From Onchocerca lupi (taxonomy: Eukaryota; Nematoda; Chromadorea; Rhabditida; Onchocercidae): 64,000 nt of DNA. The notes beneath the pieces were generated by a model. The model was given only the letters and a program-made list of their open reading frames with translations. It made no database searches and was not told where the DNA came from. The position numbers and the translations under genes were made by a program. Shown piece by piece: positions 50,035 to 63,625 of the stretch (within the stretch, counting starts at the first letter, position 1; the number at the start of each line of letters is the position of its first letter). The stretch is from the NCBI GenBank assembly GCA_028564675.1, contig JAOVVO010000281.1:31884-95883 (forward strand), given 5' to 3'.

Positions 50035-52203
50035 ATGCGTCGAAGTAAGCGGCGTCGTAACAGTGAGCTGGATAAAGATGAGCAAAAATTACAAATCGCA
50101 TTGCAAGATATTCATAAAAAGGTATCTTTAGAATTCTCGGTTCAAAATCGTTTTCTTTCTCAAGATTCAACCTGAACATCTGCATGAGAGAAATAGTAAC
50201 AAGTTAATAACGTTGAATCTGATGAATTGTATATATGGAATTTTGAGGTGAGCCAGGAAAATGCTACTAGATACTTATTTTTCTAATGAATTAAATTATT
50301 TTAATAGTAGCTCAGTCGTTGATTAAATGAAGAAAGCGTTTAGCATTTTTTCCAAAAAGCCCGTGTTCTGTTTATTTTTGTTGCCGAAATTGACGATTTG
50401 TACCTGATGATTGGTATCGTTTTAGTGATTCTATTGATGGCGGGTTATTTGGGTCATTAGCGTTATTCAATTTAATAGTGTGTGAGAATAAGTTGCAGAT
50501 TACAGATTTTCGAATTTGTTGGTTTTGCATATTTGGACCCATTTTTTGATCACGAAATTTGAAATTTTTCATGATGACTTTTAATATCTTACTTTTCAGT
50601 CATAATTTTAGGACGAAACGTGTAACTGTTCTGTTTTAACTGTTTTCGAACATTTTAATATCTTGCAGGCAAAGTCAGTAATTCCGTTGAAGAAAAAAGT
50701 TAATGAATCATTATCCGTTTTACAAGAATTAGTTGATAAGAATAAGCTCAGCATTGGATGCAAATTGCATGGCGCTTTTCGAGGCCGAGTATTAAATTTA
50801 TATGAAAATGGTATTCATTAGATTTTATCCATTATGTGTGTACATATTTGTTAAATGAATGCATATTGACAAGTTTCGGGAATTTTCCGAAATCCCAAAT
50901 TTTGATTTTTTTTTTTTTTTTTGCTTTTCTAAAAACTTTTTCAGAAGTTTATTTTTTTTAAATTTTTTCTAAAAGTAATTTTAACCAGCAAAAATGATAG
51001 TAAAGATGATGACATGAGGTTTTTCTTTTGTAATTCTCTATTATATTCGTCGAATGATAGTCACAAAAAAAATGTTTTGTCATGTTAAAATTAGACGAGG
51101 ATATGTTTCTTTTTTTTTTTTTAAATTTGGCTTTTCATGAATAGTGTTTGCTTCACTACTGTTTTGAGATTAATATTTTTGTTGCTAATTTATAAAATAT
51201 TTTTTTTTTTTAGCTAAGAGAGCCTGCGAGATGGAAGCTACTTGCGTTAGGAAATTGCTTGAGGATATCGAAAAGTTACGCAAAAAGAGATATGAATTAC
51301 AACGTGGTAATTTAGTAGGTCGTGGCGAGCTGATGCAAATGTTGTCGCAAAATGCGCGCACTGCTCCGCTTTGGATTGGACCTCCGGATACTCATCCACC
51401 CGTATTAGTTGGTGCCATTCCAGCACTTGTATCGATGTCTTTGAAGGTTTCATTTTGCAGATCAAATCTCAGTCCTCTTTTCAAGTAAATCATTTTAATT
51501 CAACTTTTTTTGAAAATCATTTTAATCAAACTGCTTATTGGAGTACAGAATTTTAGGTTGGTATGGAAGTGGCAGCATTCATTGATGGAATATGGATGCT
51601 TGCTGAGATAACCAGTGTCTTTGCGGCCTCGAAATATGAGGTTAAAGATATTGATGATGAACAAAAAGCCAAATTTATTGTTCGAAGAAGTCGTATGATT
51701 CCGTTACCGCGTTGGCGAGCAGATCCTATGCGTGACAGTCATGCATTGTTTCCTGTGGGTGCTATCGTACTTGCACTTTATCCTCAAACAACATGTTTTT
51801 ACAAGGTAAGTACTGAAATACTAGAACTGTGAGAAGATTCATTGAAAGAAAATAGCTAAATTATGTTAAATATTGGTTTTCATGCGCTAGACAAAAACGA
51901 TACGGTGATAACCATAGTTCAGAATTTTCGATTTCTCTTATTAGCTTGAAGAGAAATTTCAAGCTACTTGTAAGCTTCTACCTGATTTATATAATTAAAT
52001 GGAAAAAATAAAAATTTCCGTTCTATATTTCCTTTCAGGGAGTAATCGATCAATTACCAGTTACAGCAGTCGATGATTATTTAGTGGCGTTCGAGGATTC
52101 AGCTTTCCCACAAGGTTATTCACCTCCTCTTCCAGTTCCTCAACGCTATGTTCTTACTCATAAAGTGCCGAAAGTATATAAACGACGTACTACAAACAAA
52201 TGA
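50035..52203 (+). CDS. sgf29: SAGA-associated factor 29 (tandem Tudor H3K4me reader)
   Basis: Five exons, 50035-50121, 50669-50810, 51214-51446, 51557-51805 and 52039-52203, join in phase to 291 residues (human SGF29 is 293). The N-terminal half is helical and coiled-coil-like (SVLQELVDKNKL, CVRKLLEDIEKLRKKRYELQ). The C-terminal half (about 155-280) is the tandem Tudor domain: VGMEVAAFIDGIWMLAEITS, KYEVKDIDDEQK, RSRMIPLPRWRADP, IVLALYPQTTCFYKG, DDYLVAFEDSAFPQGYSPPL and VPQRYVL. The DIDDE motif and the aromatic residues of the LALYPQTTCFY segment and FED region are those used to grip methylated H3K4. SGF29 sits in the SAGA/ATAC acetyltransferase module. The N-terminus is basic (MRRSKRRRN). Confidence 0.95.
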
Positions 52204-53292
52204 ATAAATGAAGCGATGAACATGAAACATGTGAGAAGTTTCTCTGTGGTAATGAATTCAGAATAGTGTCAGAAGCCTACTATTTGTGCAGATGAAACAT
52301 GTAATGCTAGTTTTACACCTTTTTTCGGATGACTTTGCGTATAATTATATACTTTTTTTGGCTACTTTTATTTTTAAGAATACATGCAAGTGAATGTGCG
52401 GAAAAACTCTTAAAAGTCTCATCAATATCTCAGAAATTAATTATCCTTTTTTAGAAAATTTCAGAAGTCTTAGTCCTACCTGTACAATATTTTTTCCTTA
52501 CTCTAAAAATTTGTTTTTTTTTTCACATTATTGTAATATTTGTTAGATCTTCATTTATAAGTAAAATAAATCTCTTATTTTCCAAATCTACATATTCTCC
52601 AAATCCTGTTTTAGCATTCTCGCATCTCACAAGATTAGAAAAATAATTTTCAGGAAAACAGTTGAAATTTTTAACAGGATAATTAAAAAACAATGGATGA
52701 AGATTTTCAGAAGTTTAACTAATCCTTTGGGAATTTTCTGCCTTCAGTGTTTGAAATTCAAAGCGATAAATAATGATTTCCTGGAATTAATTTGATATTT
52801 ATGTAAGAAAATTATATAGGTTTTAAATATTTGAAACGATTATGGCTTTGTATTATTTGAATTTTTCGAGTATTGCATGTTATCGCATAATTATTTACGG
52901 TACATTATTATTGTGTTTGCTATATTTGTTTGTTTCGACTATTGATATAAACCATTCGCTGATATTATCTATCTATGCTCTTGATATCGACATAAATGAT
53001 TCCGTTAACTCCATTGTTATCATTTTGATCGATAAAGTGATATAAAATTATATTTTTAGCATTTTAAGGCACATGGAGCTAACCCTATCTCTATAATTAT
53101 TTGGAAAATATACGAATTAGTTAGTAATGGATTTTATAGCTTATGTATGGTTGAATTCATCACTTTTTTTGTGATTCGGAATTTAATAATTTATGAGTGT
53201 TCAGGATACTTTGAATCAGATTCGATTGGTTTATGAGATAAGATCCGTATATGAAAAAAATGATAGCTTGATGATGTAAAGCAGAAATCCGG
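52204..53292. other. Spacer between SGF29 and TAF1B
   Basis: About 1.1 kb without a supported exon; AT-rich. Confidence 0.55.
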
Positions 53293-56200
53293 ATGTCAAA
53301 ATATTGTAGCAGTTGTGGTTCAACTGATTTCGTTCCTGTGGATGGTTTTTTCTATTGTGCAGTGTGCAACACACAATCACTGGTCAATAAAGTTTTGTGC
53401 TTATTTATCGTAGGCATGAAATAGTATTAATACTACTGAGGATAATATACAATTAAGAGAAAGTTCATATGTGTCAAATGTGATAAGTGTAGTGATATAA
53501 GAAGGAATTAGTGTATAAACTTTCTATGCATCAGTTTATCAGATCTTCATGAAGGTAAAGTAGTAACGATAATACTAATATGAGAATAATATACAATTTA
53601 AAAAAAGTTCATGTATGTTAAATGTGATAAGTGTGGTTGATATAAAGAAGGAATTAGCATGCATACTATCAATTTATCATATCTAATTTATTTAAATTCG
53701 TTTTTTGTGGGAAATCTTGGCCTAAATGTATTTTGACTACTCTTCCATTGATAATGCCATAATAATGTCTATAAAAGGAAATATAATCAAACGAAAAGTC
53801 GTTAAACATTGCATCAGTGCTAAATTTATGCAGGTTCTTCGTGAATTTGATCATGATGATGAAGGTGCAATTCTGATGTCAGCATCATCAACAAAAATTC
53901 GTCAGAAGAAAAACAAGGCAACCAAAGATGAACAGGAAAAAAAAGCTGAGGTAATGAATCTCTGTTTTATTAGACAATCGTTTTTCTTTTTTCGCAATGT
54001 AAGTATAAACTTTGTTTTGATATATTAATCTGAAATAAATCGAAAGTTCTATAAAAGTGATCAAAAAATTATCAATTATGCTAGTTATGTTTAAGGGCAT
54101 TAATTAAGAATTTTCTAATCGCAATTTAGGAAGTAGCAGTTGATGAAGAATGTCATTTGCCAGCTTTGAAACAAGATTTCCCGACATATCTTGGACATGC
54201 TGGTTTACGGTTGGCAACATTTACGAAGTTACTTTCGCACTTCTCGGCTATTCTAATTCGTGATTTTGGCGTACCAGAATGTGTGAAGGTTTGCTGTTAA
54301 TCTGCGGTCTTGTGTTTAATAGAATAACAAGGAGTCTATAAATTTATGTAATTTATGTAAATTGGCAATTTCATGTGATTTTATTCGAAAGAATAGTGAA
54401 TTACGAGCATGTTTACATCCAACATTCTATGGAATACTTTTTTGCTTTTAGTCGAGTCTTTTTATGGTTGATAAGCACAAAATATTTATATCTACTTTGG
54501 AAAAATTTTCTGAAAATTGAATAAGTATATTTTAGTTCGTCATTGATTATGCCGCTTTGTGATTTCACGTATTTTAGTGGCATGTACTCAGTATTCTGCA
54601 ACATTATTTTCAACACTTCCGAACAGCCTTTTGTGAGGAAGAACTGGATGAAGAAAACCCATATTGTCCATTAGTAAAGAACGAAAAATAGTAAGCATTA
54701 ATATGATTTAAATAATAAAAAATTTCGGTTTAATCACATCATGCTTCAATCAATAGAGCAATTAAATTATATGCGGTACTTCGAAGCGTTAACTTCATTA
54801 TTAAACACAGAAAAACATCCCACTTTAGATTTACCTTCCTCAAACAACGTTTGATATTATCGAAATTGAAGATATCCTCAAGCAACATTTAATGTTATAG
54901 GACCTGATTTGACAATATATTTATATTATTTTTTGCTTTATGGTTGGATTAAAACAAAATATGTGATAAATACATCTCTAAGTACTATACTGTTTAATTG
55001 TTCACGAAATGCTGTAAATTCTTAAAAGAAAAAAAAATTCAAAACAAAAATAACAATACTTTCAACTCTATGGGGAATCATATCGGCATAAATAAAAGAA
55101 AATCGCCTTAGAATTTTGGTTAAATCGCTTTATTATAGTGAAGCACAAAAAAAAGCAAAAGAAATGAAAGTTAAAGCACAAAAAGAAGCACAATTGAGAC
55201 GTGGCGAAAATATTATATCATTGGTATCAAGCCCAGATGTCAGAGCAAATCTGGATGTTCAAGTCACCGATCTTGATGCGGTATGTTCTGTAGTGTTAAT
55301 AATTTTGTAATGCTTAATAATCAATTATGATTTAATCATCCAAATCTAAATCAGTGCTTGCTCATCAACTAAACCAAAATCTAGCACTGTATTTTGTTTG
55401 AGGAAATATACAAGATTGTCTTCTAATTGAAAGATCAGTTTAAAAAAAATGGAACATGAATTGCAAATAAAGTGGTTATTCGTTTTGTTTTTATCTTCTT
55501 AAATGTTTTTAAGGATGGTCTAGAAGTTGTTATAGAAAAACGAACAAAAATATCAAAGGATGCGTTTTCTAGAGTAAGTTTTTTTATGGTTTCTCTGATT
55601 TCGGAAAACCCTTAATTTCTCCAATGCTTGAAAAAGATTTGTTATTAGTATTTATGAACTTGTACTTGATTCGAAATTCGGTTATCTTTGTGAACTCACG
55701 AATAGAAAACAAAATATACTATAAAGTAGTATCGAAGTTTATTAATTTATGCTTTGAAATGGATTGTGTACATTTGAGACGGACCAGAAATATTCAAGAT
55801 AAAATTAAATTATAAACTGTAAGATTAGAGCATTCATAACTGGGAAGAAAACATCTGGAATAAAATGACTATATTCGAGACTGCTGTGTTTTTCGGTGTG
55901 CAAGTTATATTATCTGTGAATTCATGAAATTTGTACTTCTTATTTCTAAAACTCGACATTTAAATCATGAGATGTATGATGAATGATAATATCTGGACAT
56001 TCCATTTGTAATTGTGAATATCACAATTAGATATGATCACTTCTAACTATTTTATTTTTCAGCTTTTGCGTATTCCAATGAATATTGAAATTATTATGGT
56101 TATCCTTTATCTCGGATGTTTACTATCTGGTGCAAATTGGATATTATTATCTGATGTTACACGGTATTTCACATTATTTTTTGTTCTAGAAACTCGAAGT

Positions 56201-59200
56201 TAAGGATGGAGTTGTTTTCCATTATATCCTACTTGACTAAAAATTTCAAATATTGTTCAGGTGGTTTCGTGAAGGTCGATTTCCAATCTCGTCATTTCAG
56301 TCTGCAGCTTTACTTGTTGGTGGGAAAGGAAACGATATCTTCAATGCGAAAGGGCTTTCTTTTTGTCCGAGAACACCAGTATGCTCACTTGTTATCTTTA
56401 TTTCAAAAAAAAAAAAAAAAAAAACGAATGGTATAGGGATCCATTTTATGAACTTTTTAAAATTAAAAGATTTTTGTCGAATTTTCAATCAAGAAAAGTT
56501 CGAATTAATTTAGATCATATTGAATGTCTTATTGCATGTAAGCTTTATTTATTTAGCAATATGATTACGGAATTGAGATATACATTTGCATAGATATTTA
56601 GAAACTCAGAGAATTTCTGGTGGTTAAAGACGATGAAGGCACTTGATTAATGATAAAAAGTTAATTTAATTAATTCTGTTGCAAGTCAGTCTCTTCCTTT
56701 GTCCAGTCAATGAAGAAATTTGCAAGGATTTTGTTCAAAACAAAAGTAAATGATATAGAATCTTTTTTTCTTAAATACCGTATACTTTTTATTTCATTTA
56801 ATAATTTCAGACAATGCCGCTCTATGAGTACATGCGAACAATTATGGTTATTGCTCAAATAACTGATATTCCAGTGCAACCAGTATCTTGCCCTTTTGAA
56901 CGGGTAAGTTTTTCGAATGAAGTTGTATTCGGAAATGTAATCTATTTAAAATCTTATCTTCAGCTTTATTTCAAAAATCTATGATCATCATGATTCCTTG
57001 AACTTTTATCGACTTATGGATTTATGTCATTTTCCGTACCTAAGATTTTCATTAGTCAGAGATCATAATAAAAGATGATCTTTTTTTAAAAATCCGAGTG
57101 AAAACTTTATTTATTCACAGAAGAGATGATCAAAAAAAAAAAATTTGCTCTAAATTGTAGGTTTTGGCTCGTCTTAGTTATAATCTTAATTTGCCGATGG
57201 ATTTTGTACAACGTCTACATATCATTTTCGTTATTTCTTCTCCAAATGTCGTTCTCGATACTCAGTTTACTCATCGATTCAGCAATGTTGATTCCGAAGC
57301 ACTGCTGCAAAGAATGAACAATGCTTTCTGTGATAATATCACTTTTGCTCTTGAACAAAGCACTTACCAGCTGGAAGAAGGATGTGGTCGACAGTAAGCA
57401 AAATAAAAATATTCATTCAAATTTAAATTCATTTTTCTTCTTTAAGTTATTTTTTATTTAACGCATTTCATTTTCGAATTCGAAAATGCTCATTCGCCAT
57501 TTTCCATCTGAAATGAAGAAAAATTGATAATGCTATTCGGAAGGATTCCCCACGTTTTCTTTTTTTTTTCCCAGATTTTCTTTCTAATTTATTCCGCTGC
57601 GGTTTATCTGGTTTCTAATAAAAGTTTAAGATTAAAAAGTCTTTCCCCAAAAGGAAACTTTCATAATATTACTTTTTTTTCATGGCAAATTTCATTAGTT
57701 GACATTTTCGATTTCATTTTTAGATTAGTTTTCGTTGTATAAGCTTAAAAAGTTGTTATTTATGGTTCATTTTCATATATATTATGATACAGATATTCCG
57801 TATTGCCGTCCATCGATGTCAAGGCTGTTGCAATAATACTTTTTGCACTGAAGCTGATGTTCGGCCTCGATGATAATATGGAATTCAATATGAAGGCACA
57901 GGTACTTTGTTTTGTAAATTAAAAATTTTCGAAAGCAAATTGAACATCAACAGATTTTTGCTCTATGTTTGTCGGATCATGTTTATAGGTCGATTCGATG
58001 CATACCAAAGAAGAACAGTTTGATTTCGGTGTCTGGATGCATCAGTTGAAAATGCGCATGAATGTATGGCGTGGTAGACGTTTAAAAGATGTTTTGGGAA
58101 AAAGGTATTTCCACTTTTTGATTAAATAATGATGTATTGATTGTAGTAAGCAGAAAAAAAATGAAGTATCACAACTTGGTAGATAGTATTAATAAATCTA
58201 TTATAATAAGCAGAATCTTCAAGAATATTAAGCAGCTCAAGCTATGATATAGAATATTCTTAAAGGTTCTGCTTATTATAACAGATTTTTATTAAAATTG
58301 TGCTACTATTCAGGACATACTATATAGAAAGATAAATTCAAGGACGACATCACTTATTTATGTTTTCTTTGTAGGTTTAACTTTAAATCAGATTCCATAA
58401 AAACAATAAACAAGTCAATCCAAAAATTAGACAAATATTCATGTTCACCATAATTAAAGAGTACAATCAATGGTTCTTAATCTAAATCATATAGAGCCTT
58501 AAATATTTTTAGAACAACTGCTCTTCCCAAATATGACTCCGTATTTGAAAATTATCGAATGGTTCTCGTTCGTGAAAATTATCGAGGGGAAAAGGTGTCG
58601 CAGATTCGTACTGGTCGTGTAACGGGTGGTCGAAATTTATATTTTAGAGTAAAATTTTTCATTCTATAACAGATTTGGGAGCTTAGTGAATTTCTGTTTT
58701 CATGATTCGCAAATCTGGAATATTTCAGGGTTGTGTGCCAAGTAATTTTATTATGGAGAAACGTGATTACGCCTTGTTCAGCACTTTTGAGGATGATTTT
58801 GATTCCATGCCATCTCGAAGCCTCAGCAAAGAAGCTTTGTTAAGTAAATAATTTTTGAGTCGATATTAGTTCAAACAGAATATTTAAACAACAGTTAGTC
58901 CGCTTGCATCCTATTTATAATCGTTGCAACTTCTGATTGTCCGAACAAAAATGATTCTGTTGATTTTTTCAGTTCCTGATTTCAAGTGATTGTATTTCAC
59001 AATACTCACCTGTATATAATTGTTTTAGCTCCTCTTCGTTATCAAGCAACTCATCATCTCGACTGGTATGAAACATTGATAAAAAGTACTTCCGCAGATG
59101 ATTTAAAAAAAATTGATCGGTTAGTATCCATCCAATTTCGTAGAAATAAAAACGCGAATATCATCCGAATTTCTCACCTGAGTAACTTTTATTTTTTTGC

Positions 59201-62200
59201 AGATATAACGCCGATGTGTTTTTCAAATCATTCAAAAATCAGCGGATGGAATTTGAAATTGTGAAAGCTTCTGAAAAAAACAAAATACTGAGAAGCGAGG
59301 TATAACTAATATTTATTTATTCTCTATTTACTATAGTATCTAAAAAAAAAAGTGATAGTAAAGCTAGAATGGTCTTTGTCTTTTCTAATTCGAGGAATTT
59401 ATATTGCTTTCTATATATGAAAAAGTTTTCTAAAATTTTTCAAATGAAGTTAATGATATTACAGGATTCGTGTTGCTCGGATGCGAAACGAATGAAATGG
59501 CATCAATTATTTCCATGCTCTCAACACTATGAGGTAATTTCGTGTAATTTGAATGATCCATAGCATTATTATTTGAGAAATCGATATTTGAAAATGTCTT
59601 ATGCTGATATCCATTAAATTTTTGTTTTCAGTCATATCCACGACCAATATATTGTTCTGGATTGCTGAAATTTACTTCTGGCGAACTAATTTATACTCCC
59701 ATGATTTATACGCATGGTATGATATTACTTGCTTACTAAATCACTTCAAAAATATCAGAAGTTATAATTAAAAGTTAATTGCTTTCTCACTAGTTTTTTT
59801 TTTTCTTTTATAAATATGTATATATTTATTGGAAAGAAATATGTCGTTAGGAAAATCCGTTTTTTTTTCTTTTTTTGAACCACTGGAACAATTAATTGTG
59901 TATTCAATCATATTTAATTTTAATTCACATTCATTTAGTAGCAGATATATGTCTCTCATTAATTTAATTAATAATATTCTAGCGGTGGATGTTATATATC
60001 AAAGCGCATCGCCGTGTTTTAGCGACTCGTTCAGTGATCTTCTTGAAATTCTTTCTCTGTTGATTGGAGAGGATATGAAAGTTGTTTACACTTTCTTTCT
60101 AATGTTGGAGATGAAATGCTTAATACCCGATATGTTGGTTTTTTCTTAATCTTTTTTCATTCATATTTCTTTTTTTTTTTTTTTGTTTTTAGAAGAAAAC
60201 ATAATAGAAGTTTTCCTTTCTTGTTTACAGATTGAATGATCTCAATGAAATTACCAAAGACTGTGAAAGATTTACAACTTGTGCTCAAGTAGAACTGTTA
60301 GGTGATGGACCACGTAATGTAAAAGTTCAAATGCATCGTATCAATGAAAATGTTGCTAGAGCCGATTTCAAATTTTCGGTGATTCATTTTTTTTTTACGT
60401 TTTACATTCTGTGATATTAGGAGATATCTAAATCTGCACATTCATCTAACTTTTCTGTCCTATCTTCAGTTGTAAGTTATCATTTCTATGCAGTACACAA
60501 GTTATTTCTTTTGATGATAGTCTTTGTATGATTACTTTGCATTCGATGTCTGTAATTTATAAATGCATAGTGCCCATCGATTATCATTAATGCGATAATA
60601 TACAAAACCAGCTTATTCTACTTTTTCTTTTGTTGTGTCTATTCACACTTCTCTCAGAAACCTAAATTTTCTTATTAAATTGTTACATTCTAATTGTATT
60701 ATGTTTTAATTTTTAACATCTGCACTTCATTATCTTACTTTTTTCTGCCCAGATTTTATTGCTCGTTTAATAGAAAATCTAATCTATTTATTTCAGGCAC
60801 ATATCGGAAGCATACCAGTTGATGTGGAGAAGATTTCAAGAACACCAACGAAACGAAGGAGAAAGAAATCATGTAATTATTTGTAAATTATAATTTTGAT
60901 TGTTCTTTTCTTGAAGTTTCTCTGCAATTGTTTTTGCTTATATTATTTCTGAATTCCAATATATTAATAATACATTTGAAATAACTGAATTGAAATGGAT
61001 CATGGATGATTTGCAGGTAATCATACTCCGGAAAAACGATCAAAAGAACAAAGAAGGCAGTCACTTACAACAGAAAATCCTGTGGAGGCAGCCAGTGGTA
61101 ATGCTTTGAAAGAATCATTTTTAAAATTCCCATTTTTCGAGAAAGCTTCAAGTGTTCTAGGAATTTATTGTTTGTTTATGTTGATATTAAGCGATAAATA
61201 GCAATCATTTTTTCGAAAAAAAATTATAGAAAAAAAAACAAAATAAACACTTAAAATTATTTCTTTTATAGTCACTGTGATAAAAAATTCAATGACTGAC
61301 AAAGAAAAGACAAGAAAAGCCTTAAACTTTTTCATAAATCAGGTTAAAATATTGTTGTGCCAGTATTAAGAATACTTTTCAGATATGGAAGAGGAAGAAA
61401 ATATATTTATAAGGCTGCACAATGAAGAATTAGAGAACGATTTTGAACGAATGAAATTACACTCAGAAGGTAGCATTAGTATTCTTAAATACGACTGTAG
61501 GGTTGAATAAGATTCTTTAGCTTGCCGTAACAGATTTACTAGGTAGAATGACATGGAAACAAATCTTCTAAAACAGAAATGGACAGGAAAGAAGGGAAAT
61601 ATGTTGTTTTTAAGCATGAATTGTTCTACTGTGCTAAGTGACCTAGTAACAATTGCAACTAAGTAAAAGTATAAAAATAGGACTGCTTATTTTCCAATCT
61701 TCCTAAAAATTATTGTATTTTGAAAACATATATTAAATAAAAAGGAAACATTTGCATCTTTACAGGAAAGCAGGCATCGCCATTTGGTAGAAAAAGTACT
61801 AATTCCAGATCGATATCTAACGATGATGCAAACATCATACTAAGTTTAAGCGATGATGGTTAAATTTCAGATGTCATTTTCCTCTTTTTTCAATTCAATA
61901 TATATTTAATATTTAATGATTGTGTGATTCTACTTTATATCCCATAGCTATTTTGCAGAAATAAGTAGTTTGACGCCTTCACGAAAACAGAGATATCGGA
62001 AACAAGATCGCCTATCGGAGTTTTCGAAGACAAATATTTTTAAACGATCATTAATAGGAAAGGTTGATAACTTCTCATTCGTTTCCTCAATTTTTTTTTT
62101 TTTTTTTTTAACTAAATACTAAATTTTTATTAACTAATGCTCTATTTCTTTCGATACCTATTTATTAATTAGAGTATAAACTCATGTTTATTCTCCTTTC

Positions 62201-62361
62201 AGATAGCTGTTATTATCCAGTTATGCCTCCAATCAATCCATTAATGAAAACGATTTCTTGATAAACTCGTCCCATTTTTTCAGATTAAAAGTCGGTTCTC
62301 AGAGTACTTTAATTTCGAATTTGAAACCGCATTCGCTCTAGCAATACCGAAATATTGGTGA
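53293..62361 (+). CDS. taf1b: TAF1B-like RNA polymerase I initiation factor with C-terminal extension
   Basis: Modelled with 26 exons: 53293-53382, 53834-53950, 54130-54288, 54578-54690, 55139-55280, 55514-55573, 56063-56163, 56261-56378, 56811-56903, 57161-57393, 57793-57901, 57989-58104, 58513-58648, 58729-58843, 59029-59119, 59203-59299, 59465-59533, 59632-59716, 59983-60133, 60231-60378, 60797-60872, 61017-61097, 61383-61469, 61766-61858, 61959-62062, 62284-62361; about 953 residues. The N-terminus is a TFIIB-type zinc ribbon (CSSC at 5-8, YCAVC at 22-26, then NTQS), typical of TAF1B/Rrn7. The cyclin-like region has LLSGANWILLSDVTRWFREG and IPVQPV. TAF1B binds the rDNA promoter in SL1 and recruits Pol I. 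Human TAF1B is 588 residues; the extra Lys/Arg/Ser-rich tail after about residue 780 (TPTKRRRKKS, TPSRKQRYRKQDR) has NLS-like clusters. AATAAA at 62644-62649. Confidence 0.82.
53428..53690. repeat. Tandem duplication, period about 144 bp, in TAF1B intron 1
   Basis: Two diverged copies share ATAATATACAATT, AAATGTGATAAGTGT, GAAGGAATTAG and ATCA[G/A]TTTATCA[G/T]ATCT. The copies run about 53428-53545 and 53567-53690. Confidence 0.8.
58191..58293. ncRNA. Long intronic hairpin in TAF1B
   Basis: Positions 58191-58229 pair with 58253-58293 (about 39-bp arms, few mismatches, 23-base loop). Arms contain TATAATAAGCAGAA and TTCTGCTTATTATA. It lies inside the 58105-58512 intron. The size fits either a pre-miRNA or a minimal palindromic transposon remnant; I cannot decide by eye. 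Confidence 0.45.
61272..61371 (+). other. Possible alternative terminal exon of TAF1B
   Basis: An open stretch after a TTTTATAG acceptor would continue the TAF1B frame (VTVIKNSMTDKEKTRKALNF, later INQVKILLCQY) to a TAA at about 61369-61371. Including it to a GTTAAA donor at 61343 instead puts the next exon out of frame, so it would act as an alternative end rather than a cassette exon. It may also be chance. Confidence 0.25.
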
Positions 62362-63625
62362 GAGAAATAATTCCTCGTTGAAAGAAAGAAAAAACATATA
62401 GCTAGATCAAGATTGTAACACAGTCTGGCTCACTGCAATAAAAAGACATGGGAGATCAACCTCTCAATCACCGAAACAAATTTTTCGCGCACTATCTATA
62501 TTACACTGAGAAATGTTGTGCAGTAGAAATGCTGTGTGTAGTATTAACCTGTAACAAATTGTATATGAATTAACCGGTGCTTTCTTAGATCACTCCCTGT
62601 ATGTTTTTTGAGCTGAATTGTATTGATCATTTGTTGGAATATTAATAAAGTTTGTAAAATGCAAAAAAAAAGAAAAAAAATAGTATTCCTTTCCTTCCGC
62701 ATCTCTTCATGAAAAATTATTCAGGAAACAACAAAACTAAATAATTAAAAGTCCAACAGACAATTGACCTTAACAAATATGCTAAATGTGAATAACGGAA
62801 TTTTATTTACTTCACTCGATATGAAAAGTATACACATATCTATTCAATGCGTTCAACATACAGCCATCTAAAGGCAGCATTTTGCAACAATTAGAAGTAG
62901 CTATTAATTACATTTGATAATCTTTCTTCGTATACTACCACCTAATAACGAACCAATTCAATTCTTTAAAATCACTACTGAAATCAATTTCATTCATTTA
63001 TTAAGTCAAATAGTAACAGCATATATTGAAAGTCGACAATCAAATAACATAAGAAGTCAGTAAGAAGATAACTCAATTATAATAACTGGAAAAGGCAATG
63101 AGAACTTATCACAAATTTGTTGATTACATAAATTGTGCCATAATATCACGATTATGAATTAAAATCAATTTTAATGAACAACGGAGTCTCCTTTACTTTT
63201 AAGGATTAAACCGCATTATTTCACTTTATACGTTACGGCAAGTTAATATATCCCTTCGATGAGCATTTTTTTTCTTGCCTATTCTCTTATTTTCAATATC
63301 CTTCACCATCCAATATAGAATCTACCGATGCTAATTTTTAATTTTGTTCCCATATCACTTCAAGAATCATAGAGTATGTTCATATGTTCATTATTTTCAT
63401 CATTTGCTATGTTTTATTTAATTCTCTTTTTAAGCACATATATTTTGTATATTTCAGTATCTTTCAAGGGACGCTGAAATTGATACAAACCAACAAATAA
63501 TTAATTTTGAGCAGTGCATACAAAATTTCCAAAAATTTCGTTTTTTATAGAAAATACAACGTAAATAATTCATTCAAATCTTGTGATTCATTCAAATCGA
63601 TTATTTAATTGACATAAAAATACAG
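62362..63625. other. Intergenic region between convergent TAF1B and HECT genes
   Basis: Contains the TAF1B poly(A) signal near 62644. Otherwise I see no exon, RNA gene or repeat. Confidence 0.6.

Noticed and set aside
60231..62361. Separate gene downstream of TAF1B
   Set aside because: The junction 60133/60231 keeps frame and has proper splice sites, and no start codon with an upstream acceptor stood out; kept as one gene but flagged as uncertain.
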